Assembly: GCF_030406775.1 (NCBI RefSeq)
Contig: NZ_CP129119.1
Span: 282,001-346,000 of the forward strand
DNA length: 64,000 bases
Reading direction: 5' to 3'
DNA from: Sporosarcina trichiuri
GTDB taxonomy: Bacteria > Bacillota > Bacilli > Bacillales_A > Planococcaceae
In this document: in pieces, positions 26,071-35,789 of the stretch
Position numbering within the stretch: the first letter of the stretch is position 1
Layout: each line of letters starts with the position of its first letter
Notes under the pieces: generated by a model
The model's database searches: none
Told to the model about the DNA's origin: nothing
Seen by the model: only the letters and a program-made list of their open reading frames with translations
Translations under genes and position numbers: made by a program

Positions 26071-28455
26071 TTGGCTTATCATATCAAGAAAGCGGCGGTC
26101 ATCGGGTCCGGTGTCATGGGCTCCGGAATCGCGGCGCACCTCGCCAATATCGGGATCCCTGTGCTTCTTCTCGACATTGTGCCGAACCAGCTGACAGATG
26201 ACGAGGAAAAGAAAGGGCTTACGATCGAGAGTCCGGCAGTGCGCAACCGGATGGCGGCCGGAGCATTGAAGAAACTGCTGAAACAGAAACCGGCTCCGCT
26301 GACATCGAAGAAGAATCTGTCCCTCATCGAACCCGGCAACCTGGAAGACGACCTGGAAAAACTGGCCGACGCAGACTGGATCATCGAAGTCGTTGTGGAA
26401 AACCTGGCTGTCAAAAAGTCACTCTATGAAAAAATCGACCGTGTGCGGAAACCGGGAACGATCGTCACATCCAATACATCCGGTATCAGTATCAATGATA
26501 TGGCCGAGGGCCGTTCGGAAGACTTCCAGACCCATTTCCTCGGCACCCATTTCTTCAACCCGCCGCGCTATCTGCATTTGCTGGAAGTGATCCCGGCTGA
26601 GCGGACATCACAGGAAGTGACCGACTACATGGCACGGTTCGCGGAGGACCGTCTCGGGAAAGGTGTTGTTCTGGCGAAAGACACCCCGAACTTCATCGCC
26701 AACCGGATCGGGACATATGGGCTGCTCGTCACGCTGCGTGAAATGGAGGCGCGTGGGTATTCCGTTGGGGAAGTCGATTCCGTTACCGGTACACTGATCG
26801 GACGCCCGAAATCAGCAACATTTCGCACCCTTGACGTGGTCGGACTGGATACGTTCATGCACGTAGCGAAGAACGCCTACGACAAGACGGAAGGCGACGA
26901 ACAGAAAGTGTTCGAACTGCCGCCGTTCATGCAGAAGATGATCGACAACGGCTGGATCGGCGCCAAAGCGAAGCAGGGCTTCTTCCTGAAAAAGGGCAAG
27001 GAGATCCTCGAGATCGACTCGGCGACGCTCGAGTACAGCCCGGCGAAAAAATTGAAAACGCCTTCAATCGAGATGGCGAAACAGCAGAAGGGCCTCGGCA
27101 ACCGTGTGAAATCGCTCGTCTATGCAGATGACCGGACCGGCGAACTGCTCTGGCATATTCTCGCGCCGACACTCCGGTATTCCGCGGAAATGCATGGCCG
27201 GATTGCAGACGATATCGTCGCCATCGACAATGCCATGAAGTGGGGCTTCGGCTGGACGCAGGGACCGTTCGAGACATGGGATGCGATTGGCGTCGCCAAG
27301 TCCGTCGAACGTATGAAAGAAGAAGGGGACACCATCCCGGAATTTGTACAGAACCTGCTCGGCAAAGGCTATGAAACGTTCTATAAGGAAGAAGACCATA
27401 CACGCTACTACTTCGATGGCGACGGCTACTCGGAAGTGCCGGTCAATGAGAAAGTGATCGACTTGAAGCGGTACAAGAAGCAGCACGGTGTCATCAAAAA
27501 GAACTCCGGCGCGAGCCTGATCGACATGGGCGACGGCATTGCGCTGCTTGAATTCCATTCCCAGTCGAACGCGATCGGACTCGACATCATGCAGATGATC
27601 AACTTTGCTGTGGATGAAGTCGAAAAGAACTACAAAGGGCTCGTCATCGGCAACCAGGGCAAGAACTTCTGCGTCGGCGCGAACCTTGGCATGATTCTCA
27701 TGGAAGCACAGGACGACAACATCTTTGAACTGGACTTCGTCGTCCGCACCTTCCAGAACGCGATGATGAAAATCAAGTACTCGACGAAACCGGTCGTTGC
27801 GGCGCCGTTCCAGATGACACTCGGCGGCGGTGCGGAAGTCTGTCTGCCGGCTGCGCACATCCAGGCATCGATGGAGACGTATATCGGTCTTGTCGAAGCA
27901 GGTGTCGGACTCATCCCGGGCGGCGGCGGCAACGTCGGACTCTACTTGAAGCATCTGAAAGGGCTGCCGCAGGGCGTGCAGGTCGACTATCAGAACATCG
28001 CGAACAAAGTGTTCGAATCGATCGCGCTTGCGAACGTCTCCACTTCCGCCGAGGAGGCGCGGGAGAACAACTTCCTCGATTTCGCGGACGGGATCAGTGT
28101 GAATCCAGATCATCTGCTCTATGACGCAAAACAATCAGCGCTCGCGTTAGCGAAAAACGGCTACCAGCCGCCGAAAAAAGAGGAATTCCCGGTCGTCGGG
28201 GAGACCGGCTATGCGACACTGCTGCTCGGTGCGGAAGGCATGCGGCTGTCAGGGTTCATCAGCGATCATGATATGAAGATCGCGAAGAAACTGGCCTACG
28301 TGCTCGCTGGCGGGAAGCTGCCGTACGGTACACTCGTCGATGAGCAGTACATGCTCGATCTGGAACGGGAAGCCTTCCTGAGCCTGGTGGCGGAGCCGAA
28401 ATCACAGGCGCGCATGCAGCATATGCTCGTCAAAGGCAAACCGCTCCGCAACTGA
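26071..28455 (+). CDS. fadN: 3-hydroxyacyl-CoA dehydrogenase / enoyl-CoA hydratase
   Basis: Bifunctional beta-oxidation enzyme of 794 residues, the size of B. subtilis FadN. The N-terminal NAD-binding domain (AVIGSGVMGSGIAAHLA) and 3HCDH domain come first, then a C-terminal enoyl-CoA hydratase/crotonase domain (from about residue 500, with NFCVGANLGMI and EAGVGLIPGGGGN). This is the reverse order of E. coli FadB and typical of the FadN type. TTG start after GGGAGGACA. First gene of the fadN-fadA-fadE operon under a FadR box. Confidence 0.96.
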   Translation: MAYHIKKAAVIGSGVMGSGIAAHLANIGIPVLLLDIVPNQLTDDEEKKGLTIESPAVRNRMAAGALKKLLKQKPAPLTSKKNLSLIEPGNLEDDLEKLADADWIIEVVVENLAVKKSLYEKIDRVRKPGTIVTSNTSGISINDMAEGRSEDFQTHFLGTHFFNPPRYLHLLEVIPAERTSQEVTDYMARFAEDRLGKGVVLAKDTPNFIANRIGTYGLLVTLREMEARGYSVGEVDSVTGTLIGRPKSATFRTLDVVGLDTFMHVAKNAYDKTEGDEQKVFELPPFMQKMIDNGWIGAKAKQGFFLKKGKEILEIDSATLEYSPAKKLKTPSIEMAKQQKGLGNRVKSLVYADDRTGELLWHILAPTLRYSAEMHGRIADDIVAIDNAMKWGFGWTQGPFETWDAIGVAKSVERMKEEGDTIPEFVQNLLGKGYETFYKEEDHTRYYFDGDGYSEVPVNEKVIDLKRYKKQHGVIKKNSGASLIDMGDGIALLEFHSQSNAIGLDIMQMINFAVDEVEKNYKGLVIGNQGKNFCVGANLGMILMEAQDDNIFELDFVVRTFQNAMMKIKYSTKPVVAAPFQMTLGGGAEVCLPAAHIQASMETYIGLVEAGVGLIPGGGGNVGLYLKHLKGLPQGVQVDYQNIANKVFESIALANVSTSAEEARENNFLDFADGISVNPDHLLYDAKQSALALAKNGYQPPKKEEFPVVGETGYATLLLGAEGMRLSGFISDHDMKIAKKLAYVLAGGKLPYGTLVDEQYMLDLEREAFLSLVAEPKSQARMQHMLVKGKPLRN

Positions 28456-28489
28456 AGGAAAGAGAGCAATCAACAGAGGAGGAAATACA

Positions 28490-29665
28490 ATGCGTGAAGC
28501 AGTAATCGTTGCGGGTTCCCGCACACCGGTCGGGAAGGCGGGCAAAGGATCGCTCGCGACAGTACGGCCGGATGACCTCGGGGCCCTTACTATAAAAGAA
28601 ACGCTGAAACGCGCTGGCGGCTATGACGGGCCGATCGAGGACCTGATCATCGGCTGTGCCATGCCGGAAGCGGAGCAGGGCATGAACATGGCGCGCAATA
28701 TCGGAGCGCTTGCGGGACTCCCGGATACGACTCCCGCCATCACAGTGAACCGGTTCTGTTCGTCCGGTCTCCAGTCGATCGCCTATGCAGCCGAGCGGAT
28801 CATGCTCGGTGCATCGGAAGCAATCCTCGCAGGTGGTGCGGAGTCGATGAGCATGGTGCCGATGATGGGCAATACGGTCCGTCCGAACGCGAAACTTGCG
28901 GAAGAGGCGCCGCAGTATTACATGGGCATGGGGCATACCGCAGAGCAGGTCGCCGTAAAATATGGGGTCAGCCGTGAGGACCAGGATGCCTTTGCAGTGG
29001 AATCCCACAAACGGGCGGCCGCTGCGATCGATGCCGGGAAATTCGACGAAGAGATCGTCCCTGTCGAATTCATGAAAGGGTACGTGGACAGCAGCGGCAA
29101 ATTCGATGAGAAGCACGAAACGTTCTCGATGGATGAAGGCGTAAGAAGAGGGACGACGACGGAAATCCTCGCGAAACTGCGGCCGGCATTCTCCGTCACA
29201 GGGTCTGTGACAGCGGGCAATGCGTCGCAGACGTCAGACGGAGCGGCGTCCGTCCTCGTCATGGACCGGGAAAAAGCTCTTGCCGAAGGGCTGACACCGA
29301 TACTGAAATTCCGCTCCTTCGCAGTCGCGGGTGTCCCGCCGGAAGTGATGGGGATCGGACCGGTCGCCGCAATCCCGAAAGCGCTGAAACTGGCAGGCCT
29401 GACGAAAGACGATATCGATGTATGGGAATTGAACGAAGCATTCGCCTCTCAGTCGCTGCAGGTCATCCGGGAACTCGGTCTCGATACCGACAAGGTGAAC
29501 GTCAACGGCGGAGCGATCGCGCTCGGTCATCCGCTCGGTGCGACGGGTACGATCCTGACTGTCCGCATGATGAATGAACTGAAGCGTCAGAAGAAACAGT
29601 TCGGCGTCGTCACGATGTGCATTGGCGGCGGCATGGGCGCTGCAGGCGTGTTCGAATTACTATGA
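28490..29665 (+). CDS. fadA: acetyl-CoA C-acyltransferase (3-ketoacyl-CoA thiolase)
   Basis: Thiolase of 391 residues performing the last beta-oxidation step. The acyl-accepting Cys90 (NRFCSSGLQS), the His347 of GHPLGATG and the Cys377 of MCIGGGMG are all present. The ATG has GAGGAGG upstream and lies 34 nt after fadN. It is probably the degradative thiolase, given its operon and FadR control. Confidence 0.97.
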   Translation: MREAVIVAGSRTPVGKAGKGSLATVRPDDLGALTIKETLKRAGGYDGPIEDLIIGCAMPEAEQGMNMARNIGALAGLPDTTPAITVNRFCSSGLQSIAYAAERIMLGASEAILAGGAESMSMVPMMGNTVRPNAKLAEEAPQYYMGMGHTAEQVAVKYGVSREDQDAFAVESHKRAAAAIDAGKFDEEIVPVEFMKGYVDSSGKFDEKHETFSMDEGVRRGTTTEILAKLRPAFSVTGSVTAGNASQTSDGAASVLVMDREKALAEGLTPILKFRSFAVAGVPPEVMGIGPVAAIPKALKLAGLTKDDIDVWELNEAFASQSLQVIRELGLDTDKVNVNGGAIALGHPLGATGTILTVRMMNELKRQKKQFGVVTMCIGGGMGAAGVFELL

Positions 29666-29698
29666 CAACCTTATCCAATACATGAGGAGGAAAACGAT

Positions 29699-31486
29699 AT
29701 GAGTGAGACAACTACAAACGAGCTGGTAAAAGGCGGGGCGTTCCTGACGGAGGATATTACACCGGACCGTGTCTTCACACCGGAAGACTATACAGATGAG
29801 CAGAAGATGATCGCGAAGACGACAGAGGACTATGTGAAAAACGAAGTGCTGCCGGTCGTCGAGAAACTCGAGAACCATGAATTCGAGCATTCCGTCCGTC
29901 TGCTGAAGTCGGCTGGGGACCTCGGCCTTCTCGGCGCTGACGTACCGGAAGAATATGAGGGTCTCGGTCTCGACAAGATCTCCTCGGCACTCATTTCAGA
30001 GAAGATGGCCGTCGCGGGCGGCTTCTCGATCACGCACGGCGCCCATGTCGGAATCGGGACACTGCCGATCGTCCTGTTCGGGAACGAAGAGCAGAAGAAG
30101 AAGTATCTGCCGAACTCGGTTGCAGGTGACAAGATCTCTGCATATGCGCTGACGGAACCGGGCTCGGGGTCGGATGCGCTTGGTGCGAAGACGACTGCAA
30201 AGCTGAACGACGCCGGCACACACTATATTCTGAACGGTGAAAAGCAATGGATCACGAACGCAGGGTTCGCAGATGTTTTCGTCGTCTATGCGAAAGTGGA
30301 TGGCGAGAAGTTCTCGGCGTTCATCGTCGAGCGTGAATTCCCGGGCGTGTCGGTCGGTGCGGAAGAGAAGAAGATGGGCATCAAGTCTTCCTCCACACGG
30401 ACACTCATCCTGTCTGACGCGGAAGTGCCCGTCGAGAACCTGCTCGGCGAGATCGGCCGTGGCCATATTATCGCATTCAACATCCTCAACATCGGCCGCT
30501 ACAAGCTCGGTGTCGGGACAGTGGGCGGCGCAAAGCGTGCACTCGAACTCGCGATTTCGTATGCGAACGAGCGCAAGCAGTTCAACACGCCGATTTCTTC
30601 GTTCAACTTGACGAAGGAGAAGATCGCAACGATGGCGGCACGTCTGTACGCGACGGAAAGCCTGATCTACCGCACAGTCGGTTATTTTGAACAGCGGCAG
30701 AGCCAGATGACGGCAGAGCAGCAGAAAGACGGGAAAGCGATCGCTGCAGCGATTGCCGAGTATGCGATCGAATGCTCCATCAACAAAGTCGTCGGATCGG
30801 AAACACTCGATTACATCGTCGACGAAGCGGTCCAGCTGCATGGCGGCTATGGCTACATGCAGGAATACGAAGTGGAGCGCGCCTACCGCGATTCACGCAT
30901 CAACCGGATCTTCGAAGGTACGAATGAAATCAACCGGATGATCGTACCGGGCACGTTCATGAAGAAAGCATTGAAAGGCGAGCTGCCTCTGCTGCAGCAG
31001 GCCCAGGCCCTGCAGGAAGAGCTGCTTATGATGATGCCGGAAGAGCCCGGTGACGAGCCGCTCGCACAGGAGCGGATGCTCGTGAAGAACGCGAAGAAGA
31101 TCGGTCTCCTTGCAGCCGGCCTTGCCGCGCAGCGTTTCGGCACGAAGCTGGAAGAAGAGCAGGAAGTGCTTGTCAACATCGCGGACATCGCGAACAACAT
31201 CTTCGCCATGGAGTCGGCACTGCTGCGCGCGGAGAAGGCGGTCGATAAGAACGGTCCGGAAAAAGAGCGTCAGAAAGTCCTGTATACGGAAATCTTCTGC
31301 CAGGAAGCATTCGCCGCCATCGAGCGCGATGCGAAGGAAACCTTGTACGCCGCAGTGGACGGCGACAACCAGCGCATGATGGTGTCGGCATTGCGCAAAC
31401 TGACCCGGTCCAACCCGTACAACATCATCGCGAAAAAGCGCGAAGCATCCGAGAAACTGATCGATGCTGCACGCTATGTCGTCTGA
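29699..31486 (+). CDS. fadE: acyl-CoA dehydrogenase
   Basis: FAD-dependent acyl-CoA dehydrogenase of 595 residues. It is longer than the classic 380-residue enzyme because of a C-terminal helical extension (from about residue 410), as in B. subtilis FadE. The FAD/substrate signatures ALTEPGSGSDA, QWITNAGFAD and QLHGGYGYMQEYEVERAYRD are present; the region QLHGGYGYMQEY marks the end of the catalytic core. It catalyses the first step of beta-oxidation and is last in the operon. GAGGAGG precedes the ATG and a terminator follows. Confidence 0.96.
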   Translation: MSETTTNELVKGGAFLTEDITPDRVFTPEDYTDEQKMIAKTTEDYVKNEVLPVVEKLENHEFEHSVRLLKSAGDLGLLGADVPEEYEGLGLDKISSALISEKMAVAGGFSITHGAHVGIGTLPIVLFGNEEQKKKYLPNSVAGDKISAYALTEPGSGSDALGAKTTAKLNDAGTHYILNGEKQWITNAGFADVFVVYAKVDGEKFSAFIVEREFPGVSVGAEEKKMGIKSSSTRTLILSDAEVPVENLLGEIGRGHIIAFNILNIGRYKLGVGTVGGAKRALELAISYANERKQFNTPISSFNLTKEKIATMAARLYATESLIYRTVGYFEQRQSQMTAEQQKDGKAIAAAIAEYAIECSINKVVGSETLDYIVDEAVQLHGGYGYMQEYEVERAYRDSRINRIFEGTNEINRMIVPGTFMKKALKGELPLLQQAQALQEELLMMMPEEPGDEPLAQERMLVKNAKKIGLLAAGLAAQRFGTKLEEEQEVLVNIADIANNIFAMESALLRAEKAVDKNGPEKERQKVLYTEIFCQEAFAAIERDAKETLYAAVDGDNQRMMVSALRKLTRSNPYNIIAKKREASEKLIDAARYVV

Positions 31487-31509
31487 TAAGGGATAGGCCT
31501 GATGAGCAT

Positions 31510-31541
31510 CCAGACTGCCGCTCGGCAGTCTGGGTGTTTTT
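31510..31541 (+). terminator. intrinsic terminator after fadE
   Basis: 10-bp stem CCAGACTGCC / GGCAGTCTGG, GCTC loop, then GTGTTTTT. Confidence 0.9.
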
Positions 31542-31573
31542 GCGGTACACTTATCACCATGGAGGTGACTGGA

Positions 31574-31933
31574 ATGGACGTGACGTATTACGGATACCCG
31601 AAGTGCACGACATGTAAAAAGGCGGAGAAATGGCTGAAGGAGAACGACATTTCATATGCGGCTGCCAATATCGCGGAAGAGCCGCCATCCGCTGGTGAAC
31701 TCAGGCAGATGGTGGAGACGTCGGGTCTGCCCCTCAAAAAGTTCTTCAATACGAGTGGCCAGAAGTACCGGGAACTCGGTCTGAAAGACAAACTCCCGGC
31801 AATGTCCGAGGATGAACAGCTGGCACTGCTTGCCTCAGAAGGCATGCTCATCAAGCGCCCGCTCGTGACGGACGGAGAGAAAACGACTGTCGGATTTGCG
31901 GAACAGACGTTTGAAGACACCTGGAAATCCTGA
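31574..31933 (+). CDS. yusI: ArsC/Spx-family protein YusI
   Basis: 119-residue thioredoxin-fold protein of the arsenate-reductase-like/Spx family, with the redox CxxC (CTTC) in YPKCTTCKKAEKWL. Spx-like regulators need an RNA-polymerase-binding face, which I cannot judge here, and no arsenic genes are nearby, so its role is open. The frame is open to 31502, but ATG 31574 follows GGAGGTGACT. The fad-yusI-gcvH-yusE-met-suf order equals the B. subtilis yus region. Confidence 0.88.
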   Translation: MDVTYYGYPKCTTCKKAEKWLKENDISYAAANIAEEPPSAGELRQMVETSGLPLKKFFNTSGQKYRELGLKDKLPAMSEDEQLALLASEGMLIKRPLVTDGEKTTVGFAEQTFEDTWKS

Positions 31934-32010
31934 GTTCATTTCTTGTCTTTCACGGACGGCTGTGGCAATATGAAATTAGACATTTAATTTGATAGCTGGA
32001 GGGAAATGGA

Positions 32011-32394
32011 ATGAGCACACCACAAGGTTTGAAGTACTCTGAAGAGCATGAATGGGTAAAAGAAGAAGACGGTAAATACCGGATCGGGATCACACATTTC
32101 GCACAATCCGAACTCGGCGATATCGTATTCGTGGAACTGCCGTCGGTCGGCGATGAATTGAAATCGGACGAGCCGTTCGGCAGCGTCGAATCCGTGAAGA
32201 CAGTATCTGAACTGTATGCACCGATCACAGGCAAAGTCGTCGAAGTCAACGAAGACCTCGAAGACAGCCCGGAACTCGTCAACGAGTCTCCATACGAAGG
32301 CGCATGGATGGTCGTCGTGGAAGCGTCCAAGCCGGAAGAACTCGATGAGCTCATGTCGGCGGAAGACTACGACAAGATGACTGTCGGAGAATAA
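32011..32394 (+). CDS. gcvH: glycine cleavage system H protein
   Basis: Lipoyl carrier protein, 127 residues, shuttling the aminomethyl group between P and T proteins; in Bacillus it also serves as lipoate donor in the relay to E2 subunits. The lipoyl Lys63 lies in [14 protein letters not shown], flanked by GDIVFVELP and [17 protein letters not shown]. No gcvT/gcvP is adjacent, as usual in Bacillales. A terminator follows. lipA is also in this window (54.2 kb). Confidence 0.97.
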   Translation: MSTPQGLKYSEEHEWVKEEDGKYRIGITHFAQSELGDIVFVELPSVGDELKSDEPFGSVESVKTVSELYAPITGKVVEVNEDLEDSPELVNESPYEGAWMVVVEASKPEELDELMSAEDYDKMTVGE

Positions 32395-32407
32395 CAGCAG
32401 CAAACAG

Positions 32408-32436
32408 ACGCCGGGCAGCTCCGGCGTTTTTTCTTT
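32408..32436 (+). terminator. intrinsic terminator after gcvH
   Basis: 7-bp stem ACGCCGG / CCGGCGT, GCAGCT loop, then TTTTTCTTTTT. Confidence 0.85.
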
Positions 32437-32473
32437 TTGACCAGCATGTATCAGAAAGCGGGGAAGACGCCAT

Positions 32474-32773
32474 ATGGAACAATGGTCATACCGTGAATGG
32501 AAAGAGATTACGGAAAAGGAGGACCTGTGTGCATACTACTTATACACGCCTCTTTGCGGCACATGCGCGGTCGCTTCCAGGATCCTCTCCGTCGTGACCG
32601 AACTGAAACCTGATCTTGTCATCGGGAAGGCCGACTTGAATTATCAAGAACAAATCGCAGAAGATTATCAGGTGGAGAGTGTGCCCTGCCTGCTCATCCA
32701 TCGTACCGGGCAGCCGGTGGAGAAAGTCTATGCCTTCCGGTCCGTCCAGAATATCCTCGAAAAACTCAGTTGA
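32474..32773 (+). CDS. yusE: thioredoxin-like protein YusE
   Basis: 99-residue thioredoxin-fold protein with active site CGTC (Cys28-Cys31) in LYTPLCGTCAVA and the cis-Pro motif SVPCLLIHRTG, which has an extra Cys. It is shorter than classical thioredoxin. The weak GGGGAAG site precedes the ATG. The promoter of the SAM riboswitch begins in its last codon, with the TGA stop inside the -35 hexamer. Confidence 0.88.
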   Translation: MEQWSYREWKEITEKEDLCAYYLYTPLCGTCAVASRILSVVTELKPDLVIGKADLNYQEQIAEDYQVESVPCLLIHRTGQPVEKVYAFRSVQNILEKLS

Positions 32774-32798
32774 CACCTGGGAACCCCTATGGTATAAC
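32770..32798 (+). promoter_or_regulatory. sigma-A promoter of the met operon
   Basis: Perfect TTGACA, 17 nt, TATAAC; the yusE stop codon is inside the -35 box. Start near 32805, just before the S-box. Confidence 0.85.
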
Positions 32799-32821
32799 TA
32801 GTAGCAACCAATTGAATAGCT

Positions 32822-32932
32822 GACTCTTATACAGAGTGGTGGAGGGAAGTGCCCTATGAAGCCCGGCAACCGTCAAATTTTTTGAAATGGTGCCAAGTCA
32901 CACAAAGCGCATGCTTTGAAAGATGAGAGATC
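32822..32932 (+). ncRNA. SAM-I riboswitch (S-box)
   Basis: Core landmarks in order: CTCTTATACAGAG, GGTGGAGGGA, GCCCTATGAAGCCCGGCAACC, GGTGCCAA, and GAAAGATGAGAG closing P1. With the terminator at 32959 it forms an attenuator: SAM binding allows termination and shuts off metNIQ. Confidence 0.96.
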
Positions 32933-32958
32933 GGTTGAACGCACATAATTTTTCGCGT

Positions 32959-32998
32959 ACACCTTTCTGTGAATCTGCAGAAAGGTGTTTTTGTTTTT
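32959..32998 (+). terminator. riboswitch-controlled terminator
   Basis: 11-bp stem ACACCTTTCTG / CAGAAAGGTGT followed by TTTTTGTTTTT; expression platform of the SAM riboswitch. Confidence 0.9.
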
Positions 32999-33051
32999 AT
33001 CCGCCAAGCGGACAGAACGACTTATTTGAATGAACGGTGAGGTGGAGCGGG

Positions 33052-34074
33052 ATGATTCAACTAACGAATGTCAACAAGCGGTTCGGCACCGCGGCGTCTG
33101 GCATCAAAGCTGTCGATGACGTCACGCTGACGATCGAAGAAGGCCGTATTTACGGCATCATCGGATACAGCGGCGCCGGCAAGAGTACGCTGATCCGTCT
33201 GCTGAACGGATTGGAGCGGCCGACAGAGGGCTCTGTCGAAGTGAATGGCAGGCTCATGTCGTCGATCGGCGGAAAGGAACTGCGCACCGCCCGTCAGAAG
33301 GTGAGCATGATCTTCCAGCACTTCAATCTGCTCTGGTCACGCACCGTGAAAGAGAACATCACGTTCCCGCTCGAGATCGCCGGCGTCAAGAAAGCGGAGC
33401 GTGAACGGAAAGCGGCCGAGCTGATTGAGTTGGTCGGTCTCGGCGGAAGGGAGAATGCGTATCCGTCCCAGCTGTCGGGCGGCCAGAAACAGCGTGTCGG
33501 CATCGCCCGTGCACTTGCCAACGATCCGGAAGTCCTGCTGTGTGATGAAGCGACGTCCGCGTTGGATCCGGAGACGACAGATGCGATCCTCGATCTGCTG
33601 ACGAGCATCAATGAGCGTCTCGGCCTGACAATCGTCCTGATCACACACGAAATGCACGTCATCCGCAAAATCTGCCATGAGGTGGCGGTGATGGAGCAGG
33701 GACGTGTCGTCGAAACAGGCGATGTGCTGGAAATCTTCCAGGCGCCGAAAGAGGCGATCACGAAACGGTTCGTGTCCCAGGTGACCGAGCCGGAAGACGC
33801 CAAGAAAGTCATGTCGCTCATGCGGGAGGATCATCCGGACGGCACACTCGTCAAGCTCGCGTTCGTCGGGGAACGGACCGAACAGCCGGTACTCGCCAGT
33901 CTGATCCGTGAATTCCCGATTGACGTCAGCATCCTGCAGGGCAACATTTCGCAGACACGCGGCGGCGCATATGGAACGCTGATCCTGCAGCTGACCGGTG
34001 AAGAAGCGGCCATCGGCAAAGCGATCGGATACTTAAATGAGCAGGGTGTCCAGACGGAGGTGTTCGGGAAATGA
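33052..34074 (+). CDS. metN: methionine ABC transporter, ATP-binding protein
   Basis: 340-residue ATPase of the MetNIQ D/L-methionine importer. Walker A is GYSGAGKST (38-46), the signature [15 protein letters not shown] and Walker [15 protein letters not shown]-terminal NIL regulatory domain (about 265-340), where methionine feedback acts, is present. The first ATG in frame with GAGGTGGAG is 33052. metI overlaps by 4 nt. Controlled by the upstream SAM riboswitch. Confidence 0.97.
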   Translation: MIQLTNVNKRFGTAASGIKAVDDVTLTIEEGRIYGIIGYSGAGKSTLIRLLNGLERPTEGSVEVNGRLMSSIGGKELRTARQKVSMIFQHFNLLWSRTVKENITFPLEIAGVKKAERERKAAELIELVGLGGRENAYPSQLSGGQKQRVGIARALANDPEVLLCDEATSALDPETTDAILDLLTSINERLGLTIVLITHEMHVIRKICHEVAVMEQGRVVETGDVLEIFQAPKEAITKRFVSQVTEPEDAKKVMSLMREDHPDGTLVKLAFVGERTEQPVLASLIREFPIDVSILQGNISQTRGGAYGTLILQLTGEEAAIGKAIGYLNEQGVQTEVFGK

Positions 34075-34739
34075 TTGAAACGTATCTGCCTAACGTCGAT
34101 TGGGCGAAAATGTGGGAAGCGACCGCCGAGACGCTCTATATGACGTCCGTTTCCACCGTCTTCACCTTCGTGCTCGGCCTTGCGCTCGGTATCCTATTAT
34201 TCCTGACATCACCGGGTCATGTGTGGGCGAACCGCCTTGTGAACCTGCTCACAGGATCGATCGTCAATATTTTCCGCTCGATCCCGTTCATCATCCTGAT
34301 CATCCTGCTGATTCCGTTCACGAAATACCTGATCGGGACGATCCGGGGGCCGATGGCGGCGATGCCGGCACTGATCATCGGTGCCGCGCCGTTCTACGGA
34401 CGGATGGTGCTGATCGCTCTGCAGGAGATTGACAAAGGGGTGCTTGAAGCGGCCCGGTCAATGGGGGCGAAGACGTCCACCATCATCTTCAAAGTTCTGC
34501 TGCCTGAATCGATGCCCGCGCTCATCTCGGGCATCACGGTCACGGCGATTGCACTCGTCGGCTATACGGCGATGGCGGGCATCATCGGCGCAGGCGGACT
34601 CGGCACACTGGCCTTCCTGGACGGTTTCCAGAGGAGCCGCACCGACGTCACGCTCGTGTCCACGGTACTCATCCTCATCGTCGTCTTCATCCTCCAGTTC
34701 GCTGGGGACTGGGCAGTCAAAAAGCTCGACAAACGCTGA
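34071..34739 (+). CDS. metI: methionine ABC transporter, permease
   Basis: 222-residue membrane permease with about five helices and the ABC-coupling EAA motif ([21 protein letters not shown]). It starts at the ATGA shared with the metN stop. With MetN and the lipoprotein MetQ it imports methionine; B. subtilis calls it MetP. Confidence 0.97.
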   Translation: MIETYLPNVDWAKMWEATAETLYMTSVSTVFTFVLGLALGILLFLTSPGHVWANRLVNLLTGSIVNIFRSIPFIILIILLIPFTKYLIGTIRGPMAAMPALIIGAAPFYGRMVLIALQEIDKGVLEAARSMGAKTSTIIFKVLLPESMPALISGITVTAIALVGYTAMAGIIGAGGLGTLAFLDGFQRSRTDVTLVSTVLILIVVFILQFAGDWAVKKLDKR

Positions 34740-34800
34740 TCCGGCATTACCAGGCATCACAGCCTGCATTATAAAAATACAGTAAAGGGAAGTGGAATGG

Positions 34801-35643
34801 ATGAAAAAACTGTTGACAGGTATTTTACTCGCTGTGCTCGTTCTGGCACTGGCGGCTTGCGGTACGAAAGATGATAAGAACGGCAGCGCAGGCGGTTCAG
34901 ACGAAGAATCAAAAACAATCAAAGTCGGGGCATCCAACGTGCCTCACGCTGAAATCCTTGAAGAAGCGAAACCGCTGCTAAAAGAGAAAGGGTACGATCT
35001 TGAAATCGAGACATACCAGGACTACGTGCTTCCGAACAAAGATCTGGAGTCAGGGGACCTGGATGCGAACTACTTCCAGCACATTCCGTATTTGGAGACA
35101 CAGATTGCGGACAACGGCTATGATTTCAAGAATGCCGGCGGTATCCATATCGAACCGATCGGTGTCTATTCGAAGAAATACAAGTCCCTCGATGAACTGC
35201 CGGACGGTGCGACCATCCTGATCAGCAACTCGGTCGCAGACCACGGACGCGTCCTTGCAATGCTTGAAGCACAAGGACTCATCAAACTGAAAGACGGTAT
35301 CGACAAGACAAAAGCCGAAGTGAAAGATATCACGGACAATCCGAAGAACCTCAAGTTCGAAGCGGACTACGAAGCGGCCCTGCTTCCGCAAATGTATGAA
35401 AGCGAAGAAGGCGATGCAGTCCTCATCAATTCGAACTATGCGATCGATGCAGGCCTGAACCCGCTGGAAGACGCGATTGCACTTGAAGATTCCGATTCGC
35501 CGTATGTCAATATCATCGCCGTCCGTTCGGGGGACGAAGACAAAGAATCTGTCAAAGCACTCGTCGATGTCCTGACATCGAAAGAGATCCAGGACTTCAT
35601 CCTCGACAAATGGAAGGGCTCCGTTGTTCCAGTGGAAAAATAA
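34801..35643 (+). CDS. metQ: methionine-binding lipoprotein
   Basis: 280-residue solute-binding lipoprotein of the NlpA/MetQ family. The lipobox LALAAC puts the lipidated Cys at residue 20. The mature part carries KVGASNVPHAEILEEAK and the DLDANYFQHIPYLE segment typical of methionine binders. An upstream GTG (34792) opens the frame but lies too close to the AAAGGGA site; ATG 34801 is preferred. Last gene of the met operon, followed by a strong terminator. Confidence 0.96.
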   Translation: MKKLLTGILLAVLVLALAACGTKDDKNGSAGGSDEESKTIKVGASNVPHAEILEEAKPLLKEKGYDLEIETYQDYVLPNKDLESGDLDANYFQHIPYLETQIADNGYDFKNAGGIHIEPIGVYSKKYKSLDELPDGATILISNSVADHGRVLAMLEAQGLIKLKDGIDKTKAEVKDITDNPKNLKFEADYEAALLPQMYESEEGDAVLINSNYAIDAGLNPLEDAIALEDSDSPYVNIIAVRSGDEDKESVKALVDVLTSKEIQDFILDKWKGSVVPVEK

Positions 35644-35655
35644 AAACCATGCAGG

Positions 35656-35691
35656 CCACCTTAGCCGGTTATCCGGCTAAGGTGGTTTTTT
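35656..35691 (+). terminator. intrinsic terminator after metQ
   Basis: 13-bp perfect stem CCACCTTAGCCGG / CCGGCTAAGGTGG with a TTAT loop and T6. Confidence 0.93.
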
Positions 35692-35789
35692 GAATAGAAA
35701 GAAAACGGTTCATAGGCTAATAATCCAGATGAATATATTGTATGATGAAAAAGTCTTTACCTATTTACTGTGTGAAAGGGGTTTGTGTT

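Noticed and set aside
27064-28134. 356-residue antisense ORF inside fadN
   Set aside because: Shadow of a GC-rich coding region, rich in Arg, His and Asp, with no recognisable domain or ribosome site.
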